Of a stretch of 64,000 bases of DNA, positions 10,479-22,726 are shown in pieces. The translations under genes were made by a program, and so were the position numbers. How positions within the stretch are numbered: the stretch's first letter is position 1; every line of letters begins with the position of its first letter. Source of the stretch: Aquilaria yunnanensis (lineage: Eukaryota; Streptophyta; Magnoliopsida; Malvales; Thymelaeaceae); NCBI GenBank assembly GCA_039654915.1, contig CM077597.1:80106001-80170000 (forward strand), read 5' to 3'. Below the pieces are notes generated by a model. It worked only from the letters and a program-made list of their open reading frames with translations, ran no database searches and had not been told where the DNA came from.

Positions 10479-13400
10479 TTATTCGTATTCAAGTATGGCT
10501 CCAGTGTGGTTGAATCCACAAGATACTTCTAATGCTTTCACATTTTCTCCCAAGTTGACCATGGTAGGTTTGATATAGTCCACGTCGCTCCCGTGTCCCT
10601 GTAAAACAAAGGTATTTCATCCATTGCACACTGAAAAGATTGAAGTGCAACGATGTTCAAGCATGATGATAAAGCAGCACGAACTCATCTTGAAACTTAG
10701 AAAATGACCGGGTTAAGTCCACAAATTGTGTTTAATAACCAGGTAACAAGCTCATCTCTCAAAGTCTATAATACATCAGATACCACTATCTAAACACAAG
10801 TCATACAGTGTCTACTGTAACAGACAAAACAAGAAGGTCCAGAAGTAAACAAGAGAAACTTTACAGAAAACGGACTGTAAAAACATCATTGACAATCTGA
10901 AGGAAGCAACAAATTTTGTGATCAAATAGTGAACTTTTCTTCTAATACAAATTCTTAAAACTTCAAAGTGATTTTTTATTGTTATTCGGAAATTGTTTCC
11001 AATTGTTCCAACTATTGCAAAAGAGCAAGACTTGATTGCCTGATAGTTTTGTTGTCACTGTAAATTTCTAAGCATGGATGGAACTGAATTTAAGGGGAGA
11101 AGAAGCATTCAACCCCCAGGATCATTTTCTCTTGTGACCTCCACATATAGAAGTCCTAAATATCACTAGTTCTCACTTCCATGAAGCCCCCAGATTTACC
11201 TTTTCTGGCACAAAGACCACCGGAGGACAATTTACTGGATTTCTTAAAAAGATACTCTTTTACAAAGGGAAAAGGTTACTAGCTCCACCCAAGATACAAT
11301 TCCACTGGTGAAAATTAATTGTTAATATGAGAATAGAGCAGTACATAATCAGATTATAGACCAGAAAGAAATTCATATAAAGAAGCTTACACCAAGTTTT
11401 GATTATTGCTTAAATATAGCAGGGTTCTTTCTTTTTCTAAAAAAAAAAAATATCTGCAACACGAGTATTAACCGCAATCAGCAGAAATGAAGAATCAAGT
11501 TCCTATTCTGCAGCACAGTAACTTCTGTGACTGTCAAGATGATGGTATCATGACTTAGAAAATTGAACACCGTAATCAAGCAATATAAAGGTGACACAAG
11601 AGAAGAATCAAACCAGTTGCCCGCCAGAAGAATGCCCGTCTTCTGAAAATGTTCCATGAGAACCTCCCCAACCCCATGTGAAGACCTTGCCACCTGAGTT
11701 CAATTGCAAAATGTCAGCTGAAATCTTTTATAAAGCATCCAATGCAAAACCAGCTGGAAATACATGAAGGGCACACCATAGTAATGAACTACTAACAAAC
11801 ACCATCAACTCAACCATGTCAAATTACACCCTTAATACACTCCCTCATGTGCGGTCAATGAATTGTTAATAGGTGGAGGCCTACCAAAATGTAGCACAGG
11901 ACTAAAACTCTTAACCAATTGGGATTATACCAGTTAAAACACTGCCAAAAAAAAACACCTCAGTTAACACACCCCTTCATACACTGGTTAATGAAATGAG
12001 AAAATGGGCCCATCACAAAGATCCTGATACCAACAAAGGAGTCATAACAAACTTTGGGTTACGATATCATGTTAAAGCACTAAACCAGACCCAATGGTAA
12101 CTCAAAAAGAGGCCTCACTACCAATAACAACCCCTTAACCATGTGGGACTAAACCAGTTAGCATATTCCATCCCTCACAGATATCCCAACATTCAATCAT
12201 GAACAATTTTGAACCATATTAGGAGTTCACAAATTAGAAACGAAGTAGATGTACTCCAGGTAAGGCTATGAGAAGCATCATTACTTCTAAATTCAACTCA
12301 AAGACCATTCTCCAATTTATACACAAAATGAAGTAGGTTATGGTATAGTATTAAATGACTGGGAAAATAAATGTTAATCCTGCAACATGAAGACTCATGC
12401 CTTGACATGAATGAACTGGAGCATCCCCATGGATTCTCAACGCAATCCCATCCAACAACTAAAATATTCCTCAGAGAAATTTAGTTTAGTTCTTATAGAA
12501 TGTACTGATTTCTTTTAGTTGGATGGTTTCTAAAGCAAATAACTGAAGATCTTTTGATGATTGACTAGTGTTGTGGATATTCTTTGAAGAGACAACTAAA
12601 TTCTTTCTTTTGTTAAGAATAGAAGCCACGGATAGGTACAGGATAATATGTCATTAAATGTTCAGCAAGTCACTTCATGCTTCTATGTTATTCAAGAGGG
12701 ATTCTTTTCATTAAAAAACATACTGAATTCATGAGAAAATTTTCCCCTCCAATCTGAGAGATTCTTACCAGAAATTGCCGCTGTATGTTTCCAACCACAA
12801 GATACCTGTGCATTCATAATCATTAGACAAAGAGTCAAAGAACTGACACAAAAAAGCAACTGCAAGAGCCATGAATTAACTAAGACAGCGTGAGATTTGT
12901 CATGTTCAAATTCACTTTTCATTTCCTTGAATATGCTTTTATTGCATTTCTGAAGAAAAAACAAATGCTGTCAAGTCTAAATATTAGCATCTGTCATGCT
13001 CTGCTGAAAAATGAAATCTAAGATATATTGTAAAACTTCTAATAGAAAAGTTGCAGTAACCTTCCGAACCGGATACTTCAGAAAAGGATCCTCAACTCTT
13101 TCTGGTATATAGAAGACATCAATGGAACTGCAAACACCGAGCAACAAACAGCCATCACTCTAACATGAAATGCCAACAGGAAACTGGAAAATAAAAGGAG
13201 AGAGAAAATTCCAAGATGATAAAATCAAACTTCAAAGTTGGTACCCTGTGCCAAGGCAACCATTTTCATTAGAACCCCAGGTATAAAGTTCACCACTTCC
13301 TGTGAAATTTTTGTCAATGGCAATGATTAGACTAATTCAAGAAGATATCTTTTACTTAGAAAAAAAAACAACAACAAATTTCATGCAAAAATTAGACTAT

Positions 13401-16400
13401 GAGGCAGTGAATGTTAAAAAACTCTGTTTCCTTTTCAGGAAAGGAGATTTCAAAGATAAGAATTTGATATCTACACAAATGAAGCATTACGTAAGCAGTC
13501 TGAAATTCAAAATTTTCATCAGAGATCAAGATATCAGATGCTGAGATAACAAACATTTCATATGTAGTTCCCACAACCAGAAAGCATAATCAATCAATAA
13601 AAAAAGGTTATGGATCTAGTTTCAAGTCAAGACAATGATGTGAAAAGCACTAAGATGCATGGCAGGTCAGCCTTTCTGATAAAGCTCCAAGAAAATATGA
13701 GTGGGCTTTATTATTCTGCACCTCTATCTATTTAGAACTTTATTTTATCATCTCCCAGATCCACTTTATTCTGGAAACATTTTTTGCACGTTAGTACTTA
13801 CTGCACTGCATGGTAACCAAGAATGCTGCTTTGTGTCCCTCTCAAAAAATAAAAGAAAATTGGAAATTCAGATTTGAGACACAAGAAAGCTCATAGAGAA
13901 CTTTGGGATGCCATTAGGCTTCTTTTAGTATAGTAAATCTTGGGACTGGTATGAAAAAGCCACAGAAACTGAGTTCAATGTCACATTAGCGATTTATTTT
14001 GAAATGAAAACAGTTAATCTTAGGGACTACAAAAGCTGCCACCTAACTACTAAAAACACTTAAATTTGAAAGAGAAAATCACACCACAAACTGAAATGCC
14101 CATGCTTCTTTGCTTGTTTGAGAAACATGCTGAAACTAGCACATCACTAGACATGCATGAGATATACTAATTCACAAGCTATACTAAAGCAGCTTGTGAT
14201 GCGATAATTGGTGCAGCTGGTTTTGTTCAGCTTCTGAAAGGCACTTGATATAAGATCATTATAGACTTAGGCTTCATTTCGGAATAGTGGCTAAAATTAA
14301 CATTAGAAGTTGGAATAACTTATCAATGGCTGGAATATCTTTTCCAAACCTAAAACGCTAAAAGCTACCGTTTGATAGCTTTTCCAATCTCTAAGGCTAG
14401 ATGCTGACGCTGTTCCCAAACAAAGCCTTAGAGATAAATGGTTGTGCCAGTTTGTGAAGCTTTCTTAAATCTATCATCTCCATCATGCACTTTGATGTCA
14501 TGCCTAAAGACTCTAGAAAACTTATTTTAGGCGCAGGATTAGGAAATAAAGTTTTATAAAAGTCAACTATTATTTAGTTTCCATATGTCCTTTGCTTTAT
14601 TTAATTTTCCTTATGTTTTTAAGTTTATGTAAGTTTTAGGTTTCAAGATGCCCGTATATGCCTATCTATGTTATGTTAATTTCTAATTTTTGATGAATTG
14701 AGTAAATGGGATTTTTCCCCTCCCTATAGTTTTTCTGCCTCAAACACTGTTTTCTTCTTGCCCTACATCACAGTTGATCCTAAAAAACAGTGTTGCCCAA
14801 CAGGAAAAGAAAAGGAAAAAAGGAGACAAAAATGTAAGTATTAGAGGAACAGCAATTTACTTGCTATAACACATGTATGGTAGCCACCACAAGCAACTTC
14901 TTCTGAATAAGGTAAAGCACTGATAATGGATGGCCTTGTTGCATTCTTGGCTTCTTGGAGGACCTATTATTTCGATTGAAAATTTAATATGTAAAACAAG
15001 CTTTGAGAACAAAAATGGTGGACAGAACCTGATTCGTTTTACACCATGGAGAGTTTGACTTCAGTTACTTACTAGCTTATCCACCGCTTTCTCACCAAAT
15101 ATGTATAATGATCCATTTTCTGCAAAACGAAGAACATGGAAGCATATTAATCCCAAATTAGCAGCATCATTAGGTGCCCAAGAAAAATTATTACATGGGA
15201 AGTCATCAGCATACCATCAATGCATGCTGAATGCAGTAATCCAGCAGCAACTCTGTTAACCTAAATCATTTCTCAATAATGAAGCTAAAATTAGACTGGC
15301 ACACTGTCACATCTAACACTGATAATGGATGGCAGCACTAAGAAGCATGAAATTCTGTAAGTTCTTAATACCTTGACACCCTCAAGTTCCTTGATAACCC
15401 TTGGTGTATATTCACTGCAAACAATCAGATGCATTTGAAGTGAGTATAATCTAAACATATGCTGAACAGGAAACATGAAAAAAAATCCAACCAACTACAC
15501 GAAAACACTCAAAAGTTGTTCATCAACACAGAAATTTTGATAAAATAAGCCACTTCACACTAGAGAACCACTAAATGTAATGCTGAGATGTGCTGGAGTT
15601 AAGAAAAGATTGCCATATGGATTAGGTGTGATTGAGAGTGATTTTTTTAAGAGAAAACATGAGCTCGTGTTTTAGGTTGGTTTAAAAGAGTATCTAGGTG
15701 TAAGGGTCAGGTAACAAAAGCTAGGATAACCTTCTCTATTGCCTGTATTATTTTTTCTGGGATCCAAGGAGTTGCAGTTTTCAAGCATGAGCAGGATTAT
15801 GTTGAGCAGGTTGTAGATAGAATCAGGGCAGCTGTGACCATTAGGATTGGGGATCTTCCATGGAGGCAGTATCCTTAGGGTTCCTTTACAGTTTTTTCTG
15901 TTAGTTTTCTTTTAAAAATTTCAAAAAATTGTTTCTTCTTTCTCTGGACCTTCAGGCTTTTACAATCCCCCTCATTGTATCCTGAGGGTTGCCTTCAATC
16001 TTGGTGAATAAAAATGATGTCCTGAGGGCACTTCATAAAAAAGAAAAGAAAAATAAAAAGAAAGAGGACCCAGGGTGTACAGACCATGATAAAACAGAAG
16101 AATAACTCCACAAAGTCAATGACATTTATATGTTTACAAAAGAGCTTTCCTTTAACCAAAATCTAAGTGTGATTGTTTGCCATTTTAAAAATGCATTACT
16201 CATATACTTAGACAGTTTGGCCTTAGGATAAGTTCTCAAGTTCCTGCCTTCCAAATTAGCCAATAAACTGTCAAGTGGGATACATGAGATGCCTTTTTAT
16301 TTCCCTTTCCAGTTCTAATACCGTCCCAAGTGAACAATTCCAGAGTGATATACCATGATTTTTATAACTGTACAATCAGTGCAATCTAACATGTATACAT

Positions 16401-19400
16401 ACCCATACTTTGAATAAATAGCATGTGAGGCTGTTGAATTAGTGAAGCCCTTTACATCCTTGCTTCAATTGTTCCCCACCCAGTACAGCTGAAATACATG
16501 TTTTACATGCAAATTGTTTTCACTGTAGGATAGATTATTTTTTAGACTGTTATACGATGATTTTGAGGAGAAAAGGACTTTACAAGTTTACATAATAGTC
16601 TATATGACTGTAAAATATGCAGCAAAGAGCTCGTGCTAAAAAAAAAAAAGGAAAACAAAAAATAAGAAGATTTTTTTCCTAAGGTTCTGATAAATTCTGG
16701 AAGACATCAGATCATCTGCCACCCAATGAAGCAGAGGTATCATCCAATAAAAGGACTTGACATGCATATAACTTTAATAGATCTAGATAAGTGGTTTTCT
16801 ACCCAAATTATTAATTCAATTGGGTTTGTTAGCACTTTATATTCTGGTGAGGCCTCTCCAACTAGTGCAGATTGGTTTGGCCTGGATGGTTTAACATGGT
16901 AAGCCGTGGTCTCTCGTCAATCTGATTGCCAGTCGTTGGCCTAATTGTTGTTTTCATGGTCCACATGCTAAATCTGTTTTCAACCATCCAACTGGCGTTT
17001 CCATCAAATGGCTGTTCAGTGGTTTTAGGCCTCTATTGTTAAGTCAAGAGGTTCTGTATTGTTTTATATCGGATGCATTAACAAGATAAACTCCAACAAC
17101 TTCACCACAAGTTGACAATGGAATATATAAACATGAAACATAGAGGGGAAAACACAACCTGGTACTTTTCATAAATCCAAAAAAGCTTGATTCATGACCA
17201 TGACCAAGCCTTCCATATCCTCCTCCTCCCCAACTTAAGGTCTCACCTCCAACTTGACAAAACAAGAAGAAATTCTTCCTTAGTTCATATGGAATATAAG
17301 AATCCAATAGCAAAACAGTGATGCCACCTAGACTCCAAAGAGTAGAGTTTGTCTGGTTTCTTACCAGTAACAGCGACCGAATGCTCTGAACCCAAAGCTA
17401 CATGTTTAATGGTCATGCCGCTCAAATATTCTACTTTAGTGGGTACATGAACTGCATTTGCAGCATCTGCAATTTATCAAATTATATTTCATTTTTCAGA
17501 AATTCTAATACTTAATACACAACAAGAAAATATCAGGAATCAGGAACAAACAAGAACTTGGCAATTACTGTGAACATATAGAATTAAGGCAAACTTACGT
17601 GGTAACTCACTTTCGCCACTTAACTACCAATTTTAACAACCGATTCACTGAACTTTGACACATTCTAACAAATAGGACTCTCCATAGTGATTCCCTCTAA
17701 ATCTTAGCAGGAATTTACCATAAAGAATCCATGTTAGTAAACAGGAAACTTAACTTTTAAAGTTCTATCCCCTAGTTCTCAGGAATGATACAGTGCAAAC
17801 TTCTGTGTGAAAAATTGGTTTCGCACAGTTATGCGCAATGTTGGACTGATCCTGAACAATCAAATAACCCACAACAAATTTAAAACAGCTGAACACTGAC
17901 ATGCTAATTTATGAAGTCCAGTTTTTGGCCAGCTTTGACATGGATTGCAAGCAAAAACTTATAAGATTACCCAAACTTAGCAGTAGGCAATGTTGGTTAA
18001 AACTGCCAAATCTAAAAACTTACCAAGGTTGAATACTGGTCTTGAGAACTTAAAATTGATAGAAAAATGGTGAAAAATAAAGTGCACAAAAAAGTCGAGA
18101 GATTGTCTTTGTCATTCAGCAGTCATCATGAAGTATAGTTCAAACTCACTTTTTCCAAGTCCAAGCTGTCCAGTTGAGTTCTTGCCCCACATGTAGAGTT
18201 CTCCGTCCACTTCAGATCAGACATAAGGTTACATACAATGAGAAAAGTTGATATCAAGTGCATAAAAACGTTCATAATTTTTTCTGGAAAAAAAAATAGA
18301 AGGAAAATAAATGAACTACAGAAAAGAAAAGAGGACTATATAAATAACCAATACCCCCGATTCAAAACCACATATTATATTATTTCATTTTATATTATTT
18401 TATTTTTCTGGCCATAGTTTTTGTTTGGGAGGCTCATTATCTGCCAATACTAAAACTGAAAGCAAAATTGTAGCTTTGCCAGAAACTAGATGATTTGGAG
18501 CCTGCTCATCCCAAAACCGACTCAAGTATCTCTTGTTTGTACAAAGAGAGGAAAATATCTTATTGGGAGAGTAAAGACTAGTTCAAAATGATATGAGGAA
18601 GACAAATCTAGCCTTAAATAATGCACTCATCAGTTTCTAAAAATTTCTGCTGTATTGTTTCAAGACAATACTTTTCCAGCTATATTCTACTTCAAAAAGC
18701 TGCCTATAAGGACTTTGGAGTCTGTAGTTTCTACACTTTCTCTCACACAGGGGCCAAATAACATCTTGTTCCAAAACATGACAAACTTTGCTCCTTCAAA
18801 CAATTGAATGAAACAGGCAATAAGATTGGGAGATATCAGTACAAGAACCATGGTCCAAATTCCAAACCTGTAATAGCACAAGAGTGATAAAAACCAGCTG
18901 CAATTCGCACAATTTCCTTCCCAAGTCCAGATACCTCTAGTGGTCCCTAAAACAAGAAAATGGTTAAAAATACGGGAAAACCCAAAAAAAAAAAAAAAAC
19001 GAAGGAGAGACGGCACTAAATACCACACATCCAAACATCAGCACTCCTACTTGAATTAAACCACAAGATTCAGTTACACCAGACTAAACTGAACAGCAAG
19101 TGTCTTAGGCAAGGCTTTTGTAAAGTTCTTTCAGAAGTCATCCATGTATAATTCAAAATTGGCATAATAGATAGCACTTGAAGAAGCTAACCCAGAAAAT
19201 CTTGCACGGAAGTTTCAGCTTGACCAGGCAACATCCAACATAAACCTGATCCTGTCTAGCCCATAGTTCCCCAGCAAAAATTACCAAGCAATCAGTGAAC
19301 CAATCAGTCGCTGTGAGTAAATACAGAAAGGAAAAAGGTCATTACCATAGAATAAGGGACAGAACCGGGAGCACCGAGCTGGCCGAAATCATTTAGACCG

Positions 19401-19648
19401 GTGGCGAAAACCCTGCCGGTGTGAGTAAGGAAGAGAGTGTGGGCGCCGCCGCAGGCAATGGCCTTGAGATTCTGGCGGCCGAAGGCGGAGGAAGGGAGGG
19501 GCTTAGGGGTCCACTGGGAGTCCAAGCCACCGAGTCCCAATCTGCCGTAATCGCCATTCCCCCACAACGCCGCCCATGTGCCGATCCCTCTTGTCCAGCT
19601 TAATCCGCCATTGATGGGTAATTGTTTGCAGATTCTTCTGCTCCACAT
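10479..19648 (-). CDS. RCC1-repeat beta-propeller protein, probably mitochondrial (14 exons, 411 aa)
   Basis: RCC1-family propellers act as exchange factors or scaffolds; some plant members work in organelle RNA processing. Exons in reading order: 19648-19346, 18946-18868, 18209-18150, 17466-17365, 17252-17159, 15414-15372, 15260-15215, 15119-15073, 14963-14861, 13299-13245, 13127-13061, 12805-12769, 11693-11614, 10598-10479. Every junction is GT-AG and the phases close. Repeats are recognised by motifs such as LWGNGDYGRLGLGG, IACGGAHTLFLT, MWGKNSTGQLGLG, WGGGGYGRLGHG and VSCGWKHTAAIS. The first blade starts near residue 26. The preceding Arg-rich, acid-free stretch (MWSRRICKQL) looks like a mitochondrial presequence. 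The length suits a seven-bladed propeller. The exact orthologue and substrate are not identified. Introns are long and carry a Tourist MITE (intron 9) and a LINE-like tail (intron 5). Confidence 0.93.
14270..14427. mobile_element. Tourist-type (PIF/Harbinger) MITE in RCC1 intron 9
   Basis: The inverted ends are GGCTTCATTTCGGAATAG on the left, and GGCTTTGTTTGGGAACAG on the right read from the other strand (14 of 18 identical). TTA trinucleotides at 14267-14269 and 14428-14430 form the target duplication. The TIR and TTA target site are typical of Tourist MITEs. The 158-bp element has no coding capacity and lies well inside the intron, away from the splice sites. Confidence 0.8.
15600..16075 (+). 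repeat. LINE-like or retroposed 3' fragment in RCC1 intron 5
   Basis: A 38-codon stretch at about 15760-15877 is open on the plus strand (motifs GVAVFKHEQDYVEQV and IGDLPWRQYP) and ends in TAG. It is followed by a pyrimidine-rich tail, GAATAAAAATG, and an A-rich end (AAAAAAGAAAAGAAAAATAAAAAG). That layout suggests a 5'-truncated non-LTR element or retroposed transcript, opposite in strand to the host gene. No target duplication could be located and the protein is not recognised. Confidence 0.3.
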
Positions 19649-19936
19649 CGCCGTTCTGTGTTCTACAAGGAATCGAACAACAGATGGTCGGGGATGAAGA
19701 CACGTCTAAGTTCTTAGTTCCATCTTCAAACTTAGTGAAGCAGGTAGCGTCGGTCGGGGCGTTCGAGTATCATGGCCTCCTTTCCGTTACTGGTTCCGGG
19801 TCGTCAATTTTTTCAGCGCGTAAATGTCATGAATAGCCCCTAACTCTTACCAATCTGTTTTCACCCCTCTTTTAGGCCGGGATGATTCGGATGAACATGA
19901 GGCGGATTGGTTCAGTTTTCTAGTTCTTTATTGTGC
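19649..19936. promoter_or_regulatory. Upstream region of the RCC1 gene
   Basis: This is the short non-repetitive interval between the RCC1 start codon and the TIR element that begins at 19937. The 5' untranslated region and core promoter, reading leftward, must lie here. It is richer in GC than the flanks. No TATA box could be assigned with confidence. Confidence 0.4.
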
Positions 19937-21225
19937 ACATATGTCTAATTATACATACTAATCCATCCCTTAATCCTCTATATATAAGGCATAAATCATC
20001 AAAAAAATTGACAAAAATACCCTTAGTTAAAATATTCTTTTCTACAAAAAATTCTAGCTTGCTACTGTTATCTTCTCTAGTGCTGGGGCTACCACCGAAG
20101 TGTCATACATCATGATATCACCATATACGTCATATGTCATGTTCAAAAAAATGAAAAGTGTCTGAATGAATACCGAAAAGTATCTAAAGAATTATTTAGA
20201 AGTATCTAACCAATACACAGACAATTTACTCTCTTAAAAAATAACTAATTGAAACAATAAAAAAATGTCTGAATAAAGGTGTAAAAGTGTCTAAAAAAAT
20301 ATTTATAAGTGTCTAAAGAAATAATTAGAAGTGTCTGACCAATACGCAGACAATTTACTCTCTTAAAAAATAACTAATTGAAATAAAGCAAAAAGTCTTA
20401 ATAAAATTGTTAAAGTGTCTTAATAAAATTGTAAAAGTGTTTAAAAGTCTAAAAGTGTAAATGAATGTGTAAACCCAAAAATTGTAAAAATAAAATAGAA
20501 TGTGTGGTTTGCACCGTCGATTTGCACACAAACCCAAGTGACTTGATCGGAGATCGGAGATGCGTGACTAAGTGATGGAGTCCGGACGCTATCGAGATCG
20601 GTGACGTGCCGGAGATCGAAGATGGTGATGGAGATCGGTGATGCGATAGAGATCGGAGATTGTTGGTGTGACGGAGTTCGGTGGAGCGACGGAAAACACA
20701 AATGGCGATGGAGCAACAGAGATAGGTGACGCTACGAAGATCGGTAAGGCAATCAACTGACGGAGATCGGTGACGTTTCAGATCGGAGGTGCCCGACGGA
20801 GATCGAAGTTTGGAGCGGCGATTGGTGAGCAGTGGCGATGGCGATGAGAGGAGAGCGATGGAGATCGTATGAAACTGAGCAACGATTGGCGATTAGTGGT
20901 GGCAGAGATGAGAGGAGGGCAATGGAGATCGAAGTTCGGAGCAGCGATCGGCAATGAGAGGAGGGCGACGGAGATCATGGGAACCCGAGCGACAATCGGC
21001 GATCAACGGCGGCGGACATGACAGGAGAGCGACGGAGATCGAAATCAATAGCGGCGATCGGCGATGAGAGCCGCGGCGGCGGGGGTGGCGGCGATGGGAG
21101 GAGGTAGAGAGAGAAACAGAACGGCGGCTTGAAAGAGAGAGAGAGATAAAACGGTTTGAGGAAAAAAAAAATTAAGGTAAGGGGTAAAAATGTAAAATCA
21201 ATACTATGTCTAATTAGACATATGT
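19937..21225. mobile_element. TIR element with tandem repeats (1,289 bp)
   Basis: The ends are inverted copies of ACATATGTCTAATTA(T/G)ACATA, with 20 of 21 positions identical. A 14-bp direct repeat, TTCAGTTTTCTAGT, lies just outside at 19911-19924 and 21242-21255, with 12-16 bp between it and the TIRs. Inside are two tandem copies of a 129-bp unit (about 20140-20400) and a long block (about 20550-21110) of degenerate GGAGATCGGTGACG-like repeats. The block's minus strand keeps open Ser/Pro/Ile-rich frames with no recognisable domain. The superfamily is uncertain; a Mutator-like or other MITE is possible. Confidence 0.55.
20140..20400. repeat. Two tandem copies of a 129-bp unit
   Basis: The phrase CCAATAC(A/G)CAGACAATTTA with its downstream sequence occurs at about 20210 and again at 20339, a 129-bp offset. 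The flanking AAGTGTCTAAA-like phrases repeat as well. Only a few differences separate the copies. The repeat is part of the surrounding TIR element. Confidence 0.8.
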
Positions 21226-21517
21226 CCATGATATCCATTGTTTCAGTTTTCTAGTAGAATCGAATTAATTCAAAATAATAATAATTAAACCTAATCTAAG
21301 AATCTAGAATTGAATAAAATAGAATCATGAGTCTGATTTTTTTTATTCTGATTCTTAAATTTTTGGGTTTCTATCATATAAATATAATTATTAATAATTT
21401 TATAGCTCAATAAAATTACATCAATAACTAGTTTAAAAAATATTTAACATAATATACAACTTAATCCATATTTAAATATGTGTGTTCTTAATATATGAAC
21501 AATTTAGTAATATCATA
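21226..21517. other. AT-rich spacer between two elements
   Basis: Nothing was recognised except the right member of the 14-bp direct repeat at 21242-21255. The phrase TTAATATATGAACAATTTAGTAATAT at about 21488-21513 recurs in similar form at about 22411-22433, beyond the next element. Confidence 0.4.
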
Positions 21518-22368
21518 CTCCTTTTATCCCACATCTTTCGTAAATTTTTTCTTTTTTGGTCATCTTAAATTCTTTGAAACATTTCCTTATTTAGTAAAAT
21601 TTTCTTATTCCATTTACCATTATACTCTCATTTTAACTCCTCTCTCTCTTTTCTCTCTATCTCTCCGTTCCATCTATGCTCTCACTTTTCTTTTCATCTA
21701 GCTGCAATTCCAGTGAAGATTTCGACGGCGATTGAAGACAATCCGACAGCAGTTCAATGGCGGAGATTTGATGGAGATCAATGACGGTCGGAGAATATTC
21801 GACAACAATTCGATTTCAGAGATAAAAGACGATTCGACGATGATTCGATGGCGAAGATCCGATGGAGATTCAACGGCTTTTGAAGACAATCCAATGACGA
21901 TTTGATAGCGGAGATCTGACAATCGGGGGCACTGCTCGAATTGTTCGTCTCCTTTGTTCTCCTTCGATTCATAAGGATGACGGAGACGACGGAGGGAGGT
22001 GATCGAAGACGAAGACGACAAACGGAGGTAACAAGGCGATGATAGATCGAGGCAAATCGTTGTCCTCCCTTGCCTTCAATTGCTCTGATCAACTTATTCA
22101 CATCATGACGGGGAAAATAGAAGCAATGAACCGCTGGGTACTTGATTTTTGAAGATCTAGCCAAAGGATACTAAAATGGAGATGGAGACGGGGACTAGAA
22201 CAAGACAACGAAGGAGACAGGGATGGGTACACGGCAAAAGTGAAGTTTGAAATGGTAGAGACATAGCGTGATAAGACAAAGGGCAAAACTGAGAACAATG
22301 GTAAAAAGCAAAGCTGCCTTAAACTTTGTCAAAATGGAAATGTTTCAAACAAATCGGGAGAAATGGAG
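21518..22368. mobile_element. Stowaway-like element with internal GC-richer segment (851 bp)
   Basis: The termini read CTCCTTTTATCCC on the left, and CTCCATTTCTCCC on the right from the opposite strand. TA flanks both ends (21516-21517 and 22369-22370). The subterminal phrase TTTGAAACATTTCC is also mirrored, near 21575 and 22340. This fits a diverged, unusually long Stowaway/mariner non-autonomous element. The interior (about 21705-22300) holds open minus-strand frames rich in Ser and Arg with no recognised domain. Confidence 0.55.
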
Positions 22369-22718
22369 TAATTTTTAATGTACATGTTTGAATATATATG
22401 TTTATGCATAAATATATGAGCAATTTAGTAATAGACATCTTTAAATTTACATGTTTATTCATCAAGTTTGGTTTCATCTCGGAGTTAATGGAAATTGCTC
22501 ATTATAAACCTTTATAAGGGAAGGATCTTGAACAATTTCAATGGTTGGGCTACAAAGTTCTTTCCTATGTTAGTTGAATCCAGGTAATCAAATCCATATA
22601 TTTCAGCATTCAGATGTATTGGTCTACCATTTTCCCAATTCCAAAGACCGTCTTACTACATATTGAGTAAAAGTGCATGAACTTCCTATGGACAGGTCTA
22701 ATTACAGGAAATAAGTAC
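22369..22718. other. Gene-free spacer
   Basis: Ordinary AT-rich sequence lies between the Stowaway-like element and the hAT element. No gene or repeat structure was recognised apart from the phrase at 22411-22433, which is shared with about 21489-21513. Confidence 0.4.
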
Positions 22719-22726
22719 CTAGTGGC

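Noticed and set aside
19421..19603. Plus-strand open frame opposite RCC1 exon 1
   Set aside because: It is antisense shadow of a well-supported exon.
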